From assembly GCF_018128225.1 (NCBI RefSeq), contig NZ_CP072377.1, forward strand, positions 248,001 to 312,000: a stretch of 64,000 bases of DNA, in the 5' to 3' direction. Source of the stretch: Leptotrichia sp. oral taxon 218. Its GTDB lineage: Bacteria > Fusobacteriota > Fusobacteriia > Fusobacteriales > Leptotrichiaceae. Made by a program: the position numbers and the translations under genes. This document shows positions 24,651-33,800 of this stretch, in pieces (position 1 is the stretch's first letter; each line of letters opens with the position of its first letter). The notes under the pieces were generated by a model. That model did no database searches, was not told the origin of the DNA, and saw only the letters and a list, made by a program, of their open reading frames with translations.

Positions 24651-26198
24651 ATGGCTATAAGTTTATTTAGTTGTAGCTATTTTGGAATAGATACATATAT
24701 TGTGGAAGTGGAAGTCGATTTGTCACGAGGACTTCCTGTGTTTAATATTGTTGGAATGGGGGATCAGGCAATTTCTGAGAGCAAGGAGAGAATTAGAAGC
24801 TGCTTTAAAAATATGGAATTTGAGTTTCCAGTCAGAAGAGTTCTTGTAAATTTGTCTCCAGCAAATATTAAAAAAAAAGGAAGTCATTTTGATTTAAGTA
24901 TTTTTTTAGGAATACTTGCAAATATTGGGAAAATTCCAAATGTTGAAATTTTTAAAAATTATTTGATTTTGGGAGAAATTTCTTTAAATGGTAAAATAAA
25001 ATCGGTGACTGGAGCAATAAATGCGGCTATTTTGGCAAAAGAAAAAAATTTTTTAGGAGTGATTGTACCATTTGAAAATTACAATGAAGCTAAACTTATT
25101 TCGGGAGTTGAAATAGTTCCTGTGCAAAATATACAAGAAGTTTTAGATTTTTTTGAAAAAGAAATAAGTGTGGAAGAATTATGTAAAAATGCGGATGAAA
25201 AAAATATTGAGATTTCAAAAAATAAAAATGATGAAATAAAAGAAAAAGATTCTCAGAATGAAGATGAAAAGATAGACTTTTGCGATGTAAAAGGTCAGTT
25301 TTTAGCAAAAAGAGCGCTGGAAATTGCCGCTGCTGGAGGACATAATGTATTTTTAATAGGAGATCCTGGTTCAGGAAAGTCAATGCTTGCAAAAAGATTT
25401 ACGACGATACTTCCCGAGATGACAGAAGAAGAAATAATTGAAACTACAAAAATTTACAGCATTTCAGGACTTTTGAGTGAAAAAGATCCCATAATTACGA
25501 AAAGACCTTTTCGTGCGCCACATTATTCAGCTACAGAAGTGGCACTTGCGGGAGGTGCAACAAGAGTTGGAGAAATAACTTTGGCGTTAAATGGAGTGCT
25601 ATTTTTAGATGAAGTTGGAGAATTCGAGGGAAAGACACTAGAAACTTTGCGTCAGCCTTTAGAAGATGGGAAAATAGTTATTTCCAGAGCAAATTTTACG
25701 ATGACATATCCTGTGAAAAGTATAACAATCACAGCTTCAAATCCTACGCCAAGTGGATATTTTCCTGATAATCCGCTTTGCCACGACAGTCCTTTGGATA
25801 TAAAAAGATACCAAAAAAAATTTTCAGGACCACTTTTGGACAGAATGGATTTGTATGTAGAAATGCGCCAATTGAAAAAGGAAGAGCTATTTTGTGAAAC
25901 TTTATCAGAAAAATCTGAAGTTATTCAAAGAAGAGTAATTAAAGCCAGAGAAATTCAAAAAAAGCGATTTAAATCAAATATGTTAAATTATGCAATGACC
26001 AAAAGACAAATAAATAAATATTGCAAAATTGACAAAAAAACTCAGGAAATAATGAAAGAAGCGGTTGATAACTTAAAGTTGTCAGCAAGAATGTTTGACA
26101 AATTATTAAAAGTTTCACGAACGATTGCTGATCTTGCGGGAGAAGAAAATATAAAAAAAGAGCATTTATTAGAAGCACTTAATTATCGAAAAAAATAA
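24651..26198 (+). CDS. comM: YifB/ComM-family Mg-chelatase-like AAA+ ATPase
   Basis: A 515-residue protein with ribosome site AAAGGGGG. The N-terminal ChlI-like domain (residues 1-170) opens with FGIDTYIVEVEVDLSRGLPVFNIVGMGDQAISESKERI, diagnostic for YifB/ComM. The AAA+ core has Walker A GDPGSGKSM, FRAPHYSATEVALAGGATRVGEITLALNGVLFLDEVGEF (Walker B LFLDE), TITASNPTPSGYF and the arginine-finger region PLLDRMDLYVE. The C-terminal helical domain follows. ComM helicases promote branch migration during integration of transformed DNA, so it may act in natural transformation. An acidic linker (about 180-205) replaces the usual loop. Confidence 0.95.
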   Translation: MAISLFSCSYFGIDTYIVEVEVDLSRGLPVFNIVGMGDQAISESKERIRSCFKNMEFEFPVRRVLVNLSPANIKKKGSHFDLSIFLGILANIGKIPNVEIFKNYLILGEISLNGKIKSVTGAINAAILAKEKNFLGVIVPFENYNEAKLISGVEIVPVQNIQEVLDFFEKEISVEELCKNADEKNIEISKNKNDEIKEKDSQNEDEKIDFCDVKGQFLAKRALEIAAAGGHNVFLIGDPGSGKSMLAKRFTTILPEMTEEEIIETTKIYSISGLLSEKDPIITKRPFRAPHYSATEVALAGGATRVGEITLALNGVLFLDEVGEFEGKTLETLRQPLEDGKIVISRANFTMTYPVKSITITASNPTPSGYFPDNPLCHDSPLDIKRYQKKFSGPLLDRMDLYVEMRQLKKEELFCETLSEKSEVIQRRVIKAREIQKKRFKSNMLNYAMTKRQINKYCKIDKKTQEIMKEAVDNLKLSARMFDKLLKVSRTIADLAGEENIKKEHLLEALNYRKK

Positions 26199-26317
26199 AA
26201 AATAAAAAAATTAAATGACATAAAAAGATAAAAATATAAAAAAAGAAAAATATAAATAAAAAATAAAATAAAAAAGTAAAAAAAGAATAAAAGAGAATAA
26301 AAAAAGGATAAAAAAAT
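26199..26317 (+). other. A-ladder intergenic spacer
   Basis: About 120 bases made almost only of runs of A split by single T or G (AAATAAAA and AAAAAGAAAA units). No promoter or hairpin can be picked out. It may be a slippage-prone spacer; similar ladders precede cysD (62085-62165). Confidence 0.6.
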
Positions 26318-26884
26318 ATGAAAATTTATACAAAATACGGAGATAAAGGATTTACAAAATTATATGGTGGAAAAAAAGTTAGTAAAAATAGCAGCCGTGT
26401 CGATGCTTATGGAACTGCAGATGAAGTTTTTTCAATGCTTGGAGTGATTGTTGCAAAAATGAGAAATATGGCTGAGTTGGAAGAAATTTTAAGAGAATGC
26501 GAGAAGATACAGCAGCAATTATTTGACTGTGGAAGTGATTTGGCGACACCTGATAAACTTAGAGAATATAAGCAGACAAGTGAAGATGTGAGCTGGCTTG
26601 AGAGTTTAATAGATAAGTATATTCCGCAAATGCCTAAACTAGAGAGTTTTATAATTCCTGGCGGCAGTGAAATTTCAAGTTTGTTTCATTTGCTTCGTGC
26701 TAACACAAGAAAGCTGGAGAGAAAAATGGTAAAAGTTTTCGAAGAAAATGAAGATATAAACGAATATGGATTACAATATATCAATAGATTATCAGATTAT
26801 TTTTTTGTAGTTGCTTGTATTTCAAATGTAAAAATGGGTGTTAAAGAAGTTATTTATAAAAAAGGTTCAAAAGTATTTAAGTAA
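26318..26884 (+). CDS. PduO-type cob(I)alamin adenosyltransferase
   Basis: A 188-residue protein starting MKIYTKYGDKGFTKLYGGKKVSKNSSRVDAYGTADEV, which holds the PduO/EutT-like ATP-binding motif (T-K-x-GD-x-G-x-T) and the RVDAYG-x-x-DE signature. Later landmarks are QQQLFDCGSDLATP and the cobalamin/ATP contact region FIIPGGSEISSLFHLLRANTRKLERKMV (R-x-x-x-R-x-x-ER-like). It adenosylates cobalamin, the final activation step after cobalt import and corrin synthesis. It lies 119 bases after comM and has no visible promoter of its own, so it may share the comM transcript. Confidence 0.93.
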   Translation: MKIYTKYGDKGFTKLYGGKKVSKNSSRVDAYGTADEVFSMLGVIVAKMRNMAELEEILRECEKIQQQLFDCGSDLATPDKLREYKQTSEDVSWLESLIDKYIPQMPKLESFIIPGGSEISSLFHLLRANTRKLERKMVKVFEENEDINEYGLQYINRLSDYFFVVACISNVKMGVKEVIYKKGSKVFK

Positions 26885-26951
26885 ATTTGTGAATTTTTTT
26901 TAATTCAAAATATATTAATTAATTAAAATTTTTAATTTTGCAAAAAAATTT

Positions 26952-26980
26952 TTGTTTTATTTTTATTTTTTTAGTATAAT
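26952..26980 (+). promoter_or_regulatory. Promoter of the coiled-coil protein gene
   Basis: TTGTTT at 26952-26957, 17-base spacer, TATAAT at 26975-26980. The start codon at 27027 follows 47 bases later. Confidence 0.6.
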
Positions 26981-27026
26981 TATATAAGAAAAAAATATTG
27001 AAAAAATACGAAAAAATGGAGTTGAA

Positions 27027-28081
27027 ATGGAAAAACAAAAAATTAATAAATTGCAAGATATAAAAAATCTTTTGGAAGTTAGAACAGATGAAATTGCAAA
27101 TTCGATAAATAAAAAATTGGAATCTGAACTTAGAAAGTCTGAAAATAAAATTATAAGAGTCTTGGAAGAGAAATCATATCAAAGTTTGGAAAATATAGAA
27201 ACTTATGTGAGCCAGTTTTTGGAAAAAGATATGATTCAAAATCTGGAAGATATAAAAGAAAGAAATAAAAAATTTTTGTATACAAATTTTAATGATTTAT
27301 TTTTAGAGGTGAAACTTATTATAAAAAATTATTCGGAAGAATTGAATCAGACTAATAAAATTTCTTTTTTTGATTCGGAAATTAAGAGAAAAATTGAAGA
27401 TTTTAAAAGTGAAAAAGACGAAATAGAAAAATTAAAAAAAGAAATCTTTTATAAAAAAATGGATTACAATAATGAAAAGACAAGAGAAAAATGGGAAATT
27501 CAAAAATTTGAGAAATTTAAGACAAAAAAAGAAAGGCTTGAAAAAATTAGAAATATTAGAAATTCTGAATTAGAAGATTTAGATAAAAAGCCACAGATTG
27601 AAATTGAAATAAATTATGAAAAAGAAGTAGGAAATTCAAATAAAAAAAGTGGATTTTTTTCAAAATTAAGTGATAAGATTTTTGGAAAAAAGGCTAAAAA
27701 GGTGGAAGCATTACAAGAAGATGATAACAAACAGATTCAAAAAGACGAGGGGAAAGGAAATTTTTCTGAAAATATGGAAAATTTGGATATTTTGGATGAT
27801 TTTGATGAAGAAGAGGTTTTAAGAGCGAAAAGGATTGATTCGATTAAAAGAGAAGAAATAAAGTTATTGGAAGAAATGCTTAGAGAAAAAAAGAGGCTTT
27901 AAAAAAGGCGCAGGAAAAGACAAAAGAAGAATACATAAAAAATATTGTAAAAAATGTAAGAAACTATTTTTCATCTCAGAGCAATCAAATAAAAAATGTG
28001 TTTTTTCGTGAAATGATAAGTGAGAAAAAAATGGAAATTATAAAAAAAACAGAAATAGAATATAAAAATTTATTAAATTAA
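27027..28081 (+). pseudogene. Long coiled-coil protein of unknown function, frameshifted
   Basis: ATG 27027 follows a weak GGAGT site. The first frame gives 291 residues of predicted coiled coil (heavy Lys/Glu heptads, about 20-180), a GFFSKLSDKIFGKKAKKV segment near residue 212 that may bind membrane or DNA, and an acidic stretch. It stops at 27902. The neighbouring frame then reads KEALKKAQEKTKEEYIKNIVKNVRNYFSSQ to a stop at 28079-28081. One missing A in the GAAAAAAAGAGG run at about 27884-27893 joins them into about 351 residues. The end (REMISEKKMEIIKKTEIEYKNLLN) is again helical. I recognise no family. Confidence 0.6.
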
Positions 28082-28140
28082 AATAAAAAAAACCAATATT
28101 AAAAATATTTAGAATTTTTAAAATATTGATTTTTATTTTT

Positions 28141-28773
28141 TCAAATTTCAGTTTTTATATTTTCAGCTTCTTCCAGCGAAGAAAATCCTTTTTTTAAAAC
28201 GATATTTTGAATATTTTCAAGCGCCAAATTTTTGTTTTGATTTAAATATTCTAAAATAAAATTATAATATAATTTTAGAGTTTTCAAGGAATATGAAGAT
28301 AACTCACCTTTTAAGTATGTTTCAATTGAAGTGTAATTTGGCGTGTCATCTTTTGAGTAAAGGGGTCTTGCTTTAGAAGCCAAATGTGGATATTCTTTTA
28401 TTATTTCAAGTTCCCAATTTAAATAAATTTTTGCAATTTTTTCTATAATTTCTTTTTTTTCTAAAGAAATTTCTGGCAAATATGATTTTATTAGTTCAAA
28501 TTCTGCGGGAGCGCTAAATTCCATCATTCTGGCATATTTATCTTGAACCAAGTTTTGATTTTTATGTTTTGCCAAAATCAAATCTTCTAAATAGCTTTCC
28601 AAAATTTCACAAGGAAGTGTTTCCCACTGGCTTCTTCTCATAATTTCAAATTCGACAGGATTATTTTGACATTCTGCTCTTCCTTCGGTGTGGTGCACTT
28701 GCTGGAAAAATTCCCATTCTCTTTTTAAAATTTGTCTTATATAACTTTCTTTTTTTGTAATATTTCTATCCAT
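28141..28773 (-). CDS. DUF4125 family protein
   Basis: A 210-residue all-helical protein with conserved DUF4125 motifs KREWEFFQQVHHTEGRAECQNN near residue 18 and FEIMRRSQWETLP, LAKHKNQNLVQDKYARMME. It is the last gene of a minus-strand operon with a DUF4037 nucleotidyltransferase-like protein and a TPR protein; in other genomes DUF4125 and DUF4037 occur side by side or fused. The W-x-x-F-x-x-V and N-x-x-R-A-x-C-Q motifs look like a ligand site, but its activity is unknown. The spacing to the DUF4037 gene is 97 bases. Confidence 0.85.
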   Translation of the reverse strand: MDRNITKKESYIRQILKREWEFFQQVHHTEGRAECQNNPVEFEIMRRSQWETLPCEILESYLEDLILAKHKNQNLVQDKYARMMEFSAPAEFELIKSYLPEISLEKKEIIEKIAKIYLNWELEIIKEYPHLASKARPLYSKDDTPNYTSIETYLKGELSSYSLKTLKLYYNFILEYLNQNKNLALENIQNIVLKKGFSSLEEAENIKTEI

Positions 28774-28870
28774 CTTTTCCTTTCTTAATTAATAATATTA
28801 ATATTATTAACAATAATATTTTTTTTATTTTTCTTTTAATTAATTAATAAATTTAGTTTATTAAGTTTAT

Positions 28871-29818
28871 TTAATCTGACGCTGGATGTAAATTGCGAAG
28901 TTTTTCATCGTTAATTTTTTGCTGGACAAAAGGTCCGTAGTCTTGTAAAAAGTCGCTTGGAATTTGTCTTGGGACTAAATTTTGACGCTTTAATTCGTTA
29001 ATTACAGACATGCTTATTTCCTCGATTATTTCTCCTTTTCTATTTAATGCACCTGTTGGAAGTTTTATTAATTCTTCGATTAAAAAATAAATTTTTTTTC
29101 CTAAAATTGGAAGTTCTTTCATTTTTTTTGCCATCCATTTGTAAAAAGGCTTGTAGGTCTTGTTTAGCAAAAAAATCATGTGGATTGCTTCGGAAATAAA
29201 TTCACTTTCAGCAAGTCTAGCTGCAATTATTTCTCCTCTTCGCATACATCGGTAATAGTTATATTGTCCAGATTGCGCCATTTTCATACATCTTGCGGCA
29301 ATTTTTTTTAGTCTTATGTCTTCTGGAAAATAATTTTTTAACTCGTTTCTTATTTTTGAAAACTTTCCTAAATTATCTAAGAAAACTTCTCCATTTGTGG
29401 CAGTTGCCAGAAATTTTTCTGGAATCATCCGCCAGTCATATAAATTTTTTGGACAGTCAGATTGATTTAAAAATTGGTAATACCAGTCGTCAATATTTAG
29501 CACACCTCGTCTGTTGCTTCCAAATTCACTTTCACAAAAAACTGGAAATCCCATAAATTCTTTTGGAAGTTCGTTTAGTCTTTTTTGCAATTTTAAGCCA
29601 TATTTTTTAAAGTCGTTGTTGTCCAGCCAAATGCAGCAAGATGGACCAAAATCGTGATCTTTTGAAATTTCATCATCAAAGCCAAAGCACTCTGAACCTT
29701 CTCCCGCAAGTCCTGCCGCCATTTTTTCCAATATTTCAGGAAATTCTGATTTAATGACTGGCAAATAAACTTTTTCAAAATATTTTTTTGATAATTCTAA
29801 GCCTTTAATTTTTTCCAT
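28871..29818 (-). CDS. DUF4037 family nucleotidyltransferase-fold protein
   Basis: A 315-residue protein beginning MEKIKGLELSKKYFEKVYLP. It contains the DUF4037 motif AAGLAGEGSECFGFDDEISKDHDFGPSC (residues about 34-61), in which G-x-G-S and the D-x-D-F acidic pair resemble the catalytic site of polymerase-beta-type nucleotidyltransferases. The C-terminal half is helical (MRRGEIIAARLAESEFISEAIHMIFLLNKTY, KLPTGALNRKGEIIEE). It sits between the TPR and DUF4125 genes, 21 bases from the former, so the three are co-transcribed. The transferred nucleotide and target are unknown. Confidence 0.85.
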   Translation of the reverse strand: MEKIKGLELSKKYFEKVYLPVIKSEFPEILEKMAAGLAGEGSECFGFDDEISKDHDFGPSCCIWLDNNDFKKYGLKLQKRLNELPKEFMGFPVFCESEFGSNRRGVLNIDDWYYQFLNQSDCPKNLYDWRMIPEKFLATATNGEVFLDNLGKFSKIRNELKNYFPEDIRLKKIAARCMKMAQSGQYNYYRCMRRGEIIAARLAESEFISEAIHMIFLLNKTYKPFYKWMAKKMKELPILGKKIYFLIEELIKLPTGALNRKGEIIEEISMSVINELKRQNLVPRQIPSDFLQDYGPFVQQKINDEKLRNLHPASD

Positions 29819-29839
29819 ATTTTCTCCTAATTTTATTTT

Positions 29840-30715
29840 TTACCAGCTGATATATTCTGTTTCGTCATCAGTTTGAAAATCAGAACCATCTTCAATTTTT
29901 TCTTTTACAATTTGAATATTTTCTAAAATATTTTTATAATTATTACTATTTTCGCCAAAAGTATTTTTACATATTTCTAAACTTTCATTAAAAAGTTCAA
30001 GAGCTTTTCTATATTCGCCTTCTTCAAAGTAAAAACTTGCGACATTGTTTAAAATAGCAGCATACAAGTTGTGAGATTTTCCAACTTCAATTTCGATTAA
30101 ATTTAGCGCTTTTTTTAAATATTCGTTCGCTTTTTCCATATTTTTAATTTTTATATAAGGTTGCACAAGATTACTTAATGTTATTGCATATTGAATTGGA
30201 TTTTCTCCTTTTTCTTCCAAAATCTTTAAACTTTTTTCTTGAAGAGAAATCGCTTTTTCAAATTGTGAAAGTTCTTGATAAAATAGTGCCAAGTTGTTGC
30301 AGACACTTGCGTAAACATAGTCATTTTGCAAATTATTTTCTTCGTAAATTTTCATTGCATTTAAATAAATTTCTTCAGTTTGGTCATATTGCTTCATAAA
30401 TCTGTAAACTTCAGCCAAATTTAAGCTGCAGGTTGCATAAGGAATGCTATCTTTTCCATATTTTTCAATAATAAACTTTTTTGCTTTTAACAGAGCACTT
30501 TTTGCTTCGTCATACTCGCCGACATATTTTAGAGTTCCTCCAACTTCATTTAAAATTTTTATATTCTCGTCACTTTTTTCACCAAAAACTTCTTCAACAA
30601 GTGGTGCTAATTCTTTTAAAACTTCAACTTCTTTTGTGACATTTCCTTCTTTCATAAGATTATTTCTCAAATTTGTAAGTTCATTAATTTTTATTTTTTT
30701 CTCAAATATATTCAT
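29840..30715 (-). CDS. Tetratricopeptide repeat protein
   Basis: A 291-residue soluble protein made of about six TPR units of 42 residues, the kinesin-light-chain style. Repeats include YDEAKSALLKAKKFIIEKYG, YDQTEEIYLNAMKIYEENN, FEKAISLQEKSLKILEEKGE, MEKANEYLKKALNLIEIEVG and YRKALELFNESLEICKNTFG, each followed by a conserved Y-A-x-x-x-x-N-x-A helix. It is first in the operon with DUF4037 and DUF4125 and probably acts as scaffold or substrate recogniser. It is divergent from polC, with a 135-base promoter gap. Confidence 0.9.
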   Translation of the reverse strand: MNIFEKKIKINELTNLRNNLMKEGNVTKEVEVLKELAPLVEEVFGEKSDENIKILNEVGGTLKYVGEYDEAKSALLKAKKFIIEKYGKDSIPYATCSLNLAEVYRFMKQYDQTEEIYLNAMKIYEENNLQNDYVYASVCNNLALFYQELSQFEKAISLQEKSLKILEEKGENPIQYAITLSNLVQPYIKIKNMEKANEYLKKALNLIEIEVGKSHNLYAAILNNVASFYFEEGEYRKALELFNESLEICKNTFGENSNNYKNILENIQIVKEKIEDGSDFQTDDETEYISW

Positions 30716-30850
30716 TGCTAAAAATTCTCCATTCTTTATATATTCAATAAAATTATAACATATTTTTAAAAAAAGAAATCAAAAATTTCATTGTAAAATC
30801 TTTTTTAAAATTGTATAATTAAGTAAACTATAAAAGATTGAGGGGATAAA

Positions 30851-33800
30851 ATGGATAGCAATGTTAAAGAAGAAAAATACCGTAAAATAAAGCCATCTGA
30901 TGGTTTTTTAGAAAAATATAATATAAAAAGTTTTGAAATAAAGGAGGTGAGCATGTTCGGAGTTCAAAAAAGAATTGTTATAAGAATTGTCATCAATGAT
31001 TATGAAAATTCAATTGATGATATTTTAAAATTAAAAAAATTAATTCATAAAAAAGATAAAGATACAAAAATTGAAGTTAATTTCAATGTAAAAGAGGAGT
31101 TAATTCTTAATGATATAAAAGGATTTATTACTTTTATTATCGAATATAAAAAGGCGGAAAAAAATATATATTCAATATACTTAAAAGATTATAAAATAGA
31201 AGTTTTAGAAGATATAATTTATTTGAAAGTTTTGTCGCAGGAAGTTGAAAAAAAGATGGAAAACGACGAAATCATTGGTGCATTGGAAAAGCAAATTTCT
31301 AAAGTGCTAAATAAAAATATAAAAATAAAAGTCGTGAGTGAAAATTTTAACAGCGATGAAAATATAGAAAATAAAGAAAACAAAAAAAATAAAAAAATAA
31401 AGAAACTAAAGAAATCGAAGAAATTGAAGAAATTGAAGAAAATATAGAAAATAAAAAAAATAAAGAAAATAACGAGAACAATGAAAATAACGAAAATAAA
31501 GAAATTGAAGAAAATATAGAAAACAAAAAAAATAAAGAAAATAATGAAAATAACAAAAATAAAGAAATTAAAGAAAATGAAAAAGATGAACAAAATAAAA
31601 ATAACGAAGAAAATAGCATAAATAACGAAAATAACGAAAATAATAATAATAAAGAATCTGAAAAAGTTAAAAAACCACTTGTTGGAGAAGTTTCATCTGA
31701 AAATGTAATAAGAAGCAGAAGTTCTTCATATGCAGATGTGAATTATTCAAATAGTGAAAATAATTTTAAAAAAAGCAGATTTAAAGGTGGAAAAATAACA
31801 AATGCACAAAAATTTGAGATTTCAGATTTAAAAAATATAAAAATTTTAAAAAATGATGGAAAAACAATAAAACCTGTTGAAGTTGAAGGGAAAATTTTTA
31901 AAATCGATGTAAGAGAAACAAAAAATAATTCTTTAATGTATGATTTTTTAATAACTGATTACAATGATTCAATAAATTGTAAAATTTTTTTAAATCCTAA
32001 AGATGAAGCACAAATTGCGATACTTAAAGTAAATGATTGGGTAAAGGTAAAAGGATATTACAAAAAAGATGATTTTTATACCGAAGATTACATTGGAGTG
32101 CAAGATTTGGAGTCGATTGAATCAGAAGAAACTAAAAAAGAGGATAATGCACCAAAAAAAAGAGTTGAACTTCATGCTCACACGAATATGAGTGAAATGA
32201 GCGGAGTTATGTCAATTAAAGATTATGCAAAAAGAGCAAAGGAATTTGGACATAGTGCCATTGCAGTAACAGATTTTGGAGTAGTACATTCATTTCCATT
32301 TGCGTTTAAAGAAGCAAATGAAAATTTTAAAATTATTTACGGAGTGGAAGCATATGTTGTAGATGATGAAGCTCAAATGATTACTAATCCGAAAGATTTA
32401 GGAATTGAAGAAGAAACATATGTTGTATTCGATATAGAAACTACTGGATTTGATCCGTTTAATGACAAAATAATTGAAATTGGAGCAGTAAAAATGAAAG
32501 GAAAGGAAATTATTGACGAATTTTCTGAATTTGTAAATCCTAAAATTCCTATTCCTGAAGAAATTGTAAAACTTACTTCAATTACTGATGAAATGGTAAA
32601 AGATGCTCCTGACATCAAAACAATTTTACCAAGATTTTTAGAATTTTGTGGCGATTCCACAGTTGTTGCACATAATGCAAAATTTGATGTGGGATTTATT
32701 AAGCAAAAATCAAGTGATCAAAATTTAGAATTTTCTCCAAGCGTTGTTGATACTCTTCCTCTTGCAAGAGCACTTCTTGTTAATGAAAAAAAATTTGGAT
32801 TGGCAAATTTAACTAAATATTTTGGAATAATATTAGAATCGCATCACAGAGCGATTGACGATGCAAGAGCAACTGCAGAAATTTTTCAGAAATTTTTCAA
32901 TATGATTATAACAAAAGGGATTTTGACGCTAAAAGATATAAATACGAATCTTCAGCCGAATATTCAAAATGCTGAAACATTGAATACAATGATTTTGGTA
33001 AAAAATCAAAAAGGTCTAAGAGATTTATATGAGTTAATTTCTAAATCACATATTGACTATTTTGGAATGAGAAAACCGAGAGTTCCAAAAACATTGTTAA
33101 ATCAAAAGAGGGAAAATTTACTTCTTGCAAGTTCGGCAACTGGAATATATGGAAATAGAGGGGAACTCATAAATCTTTATTTGCGTGGAGAAATAGAAGA
33201 AATTGAAGAAAAGGCAAAATTTTATGACTATATAGAAATACATCCGCCAATTACATACGATGAACTGGTAGAAAAAAATGCGAGTGAAATTGAAAGTTTA
33301 GAAGTAGTAAAAAAAATGAATCAATATTTTTATGATTTGGGTAAAAAATTAGGAAAATTGGTTGTTGCGACTGGAGATGTGCATTATTTGGATGAAAATG
33401 AAGCAGTTAATAGAAATGTTTTGCTTTTGGGAAGTGGAAAATTGAGAAAAACTAAATTTGTCGATGGTTCAAGATACGAATTTTTTGACAGAAAGCTTTA
33501 TTTTAGGACAACTGAAGAGATGCTTGAAGAATTTAGATATTTAGGCGATGAAATTGCAAATGAAATTGTTATTGAAAATACAAATAAAATTGCTGATATG
33601 ATTGACGCTGGGATAAGACCAGTTCCAGAAGGATTTTATCCGCCGAAGATAAAAGGCGCTGAAGAGTTAGTAAGAAAAATGACTTACGATAAATTGGAAG
33701 AGCTTTATGGCGACAATGTTGATCCAGTTCTAAAAGAAAGACTGGAAAAAGAGTTAAAATCGATTATTGGAAATGGCTTTTCGGTACTTTATTTGATTGC

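Noticed and set aside
31219-31619. Long minus-strand reading frames rich in Phe, Ile and Leu opposite polC
   Set aside because: They are the reverse complement of the Asn/Lys/Glu low-complexity linker, lack ribosome sites and overlap an essential gene; a shadow of base composition.
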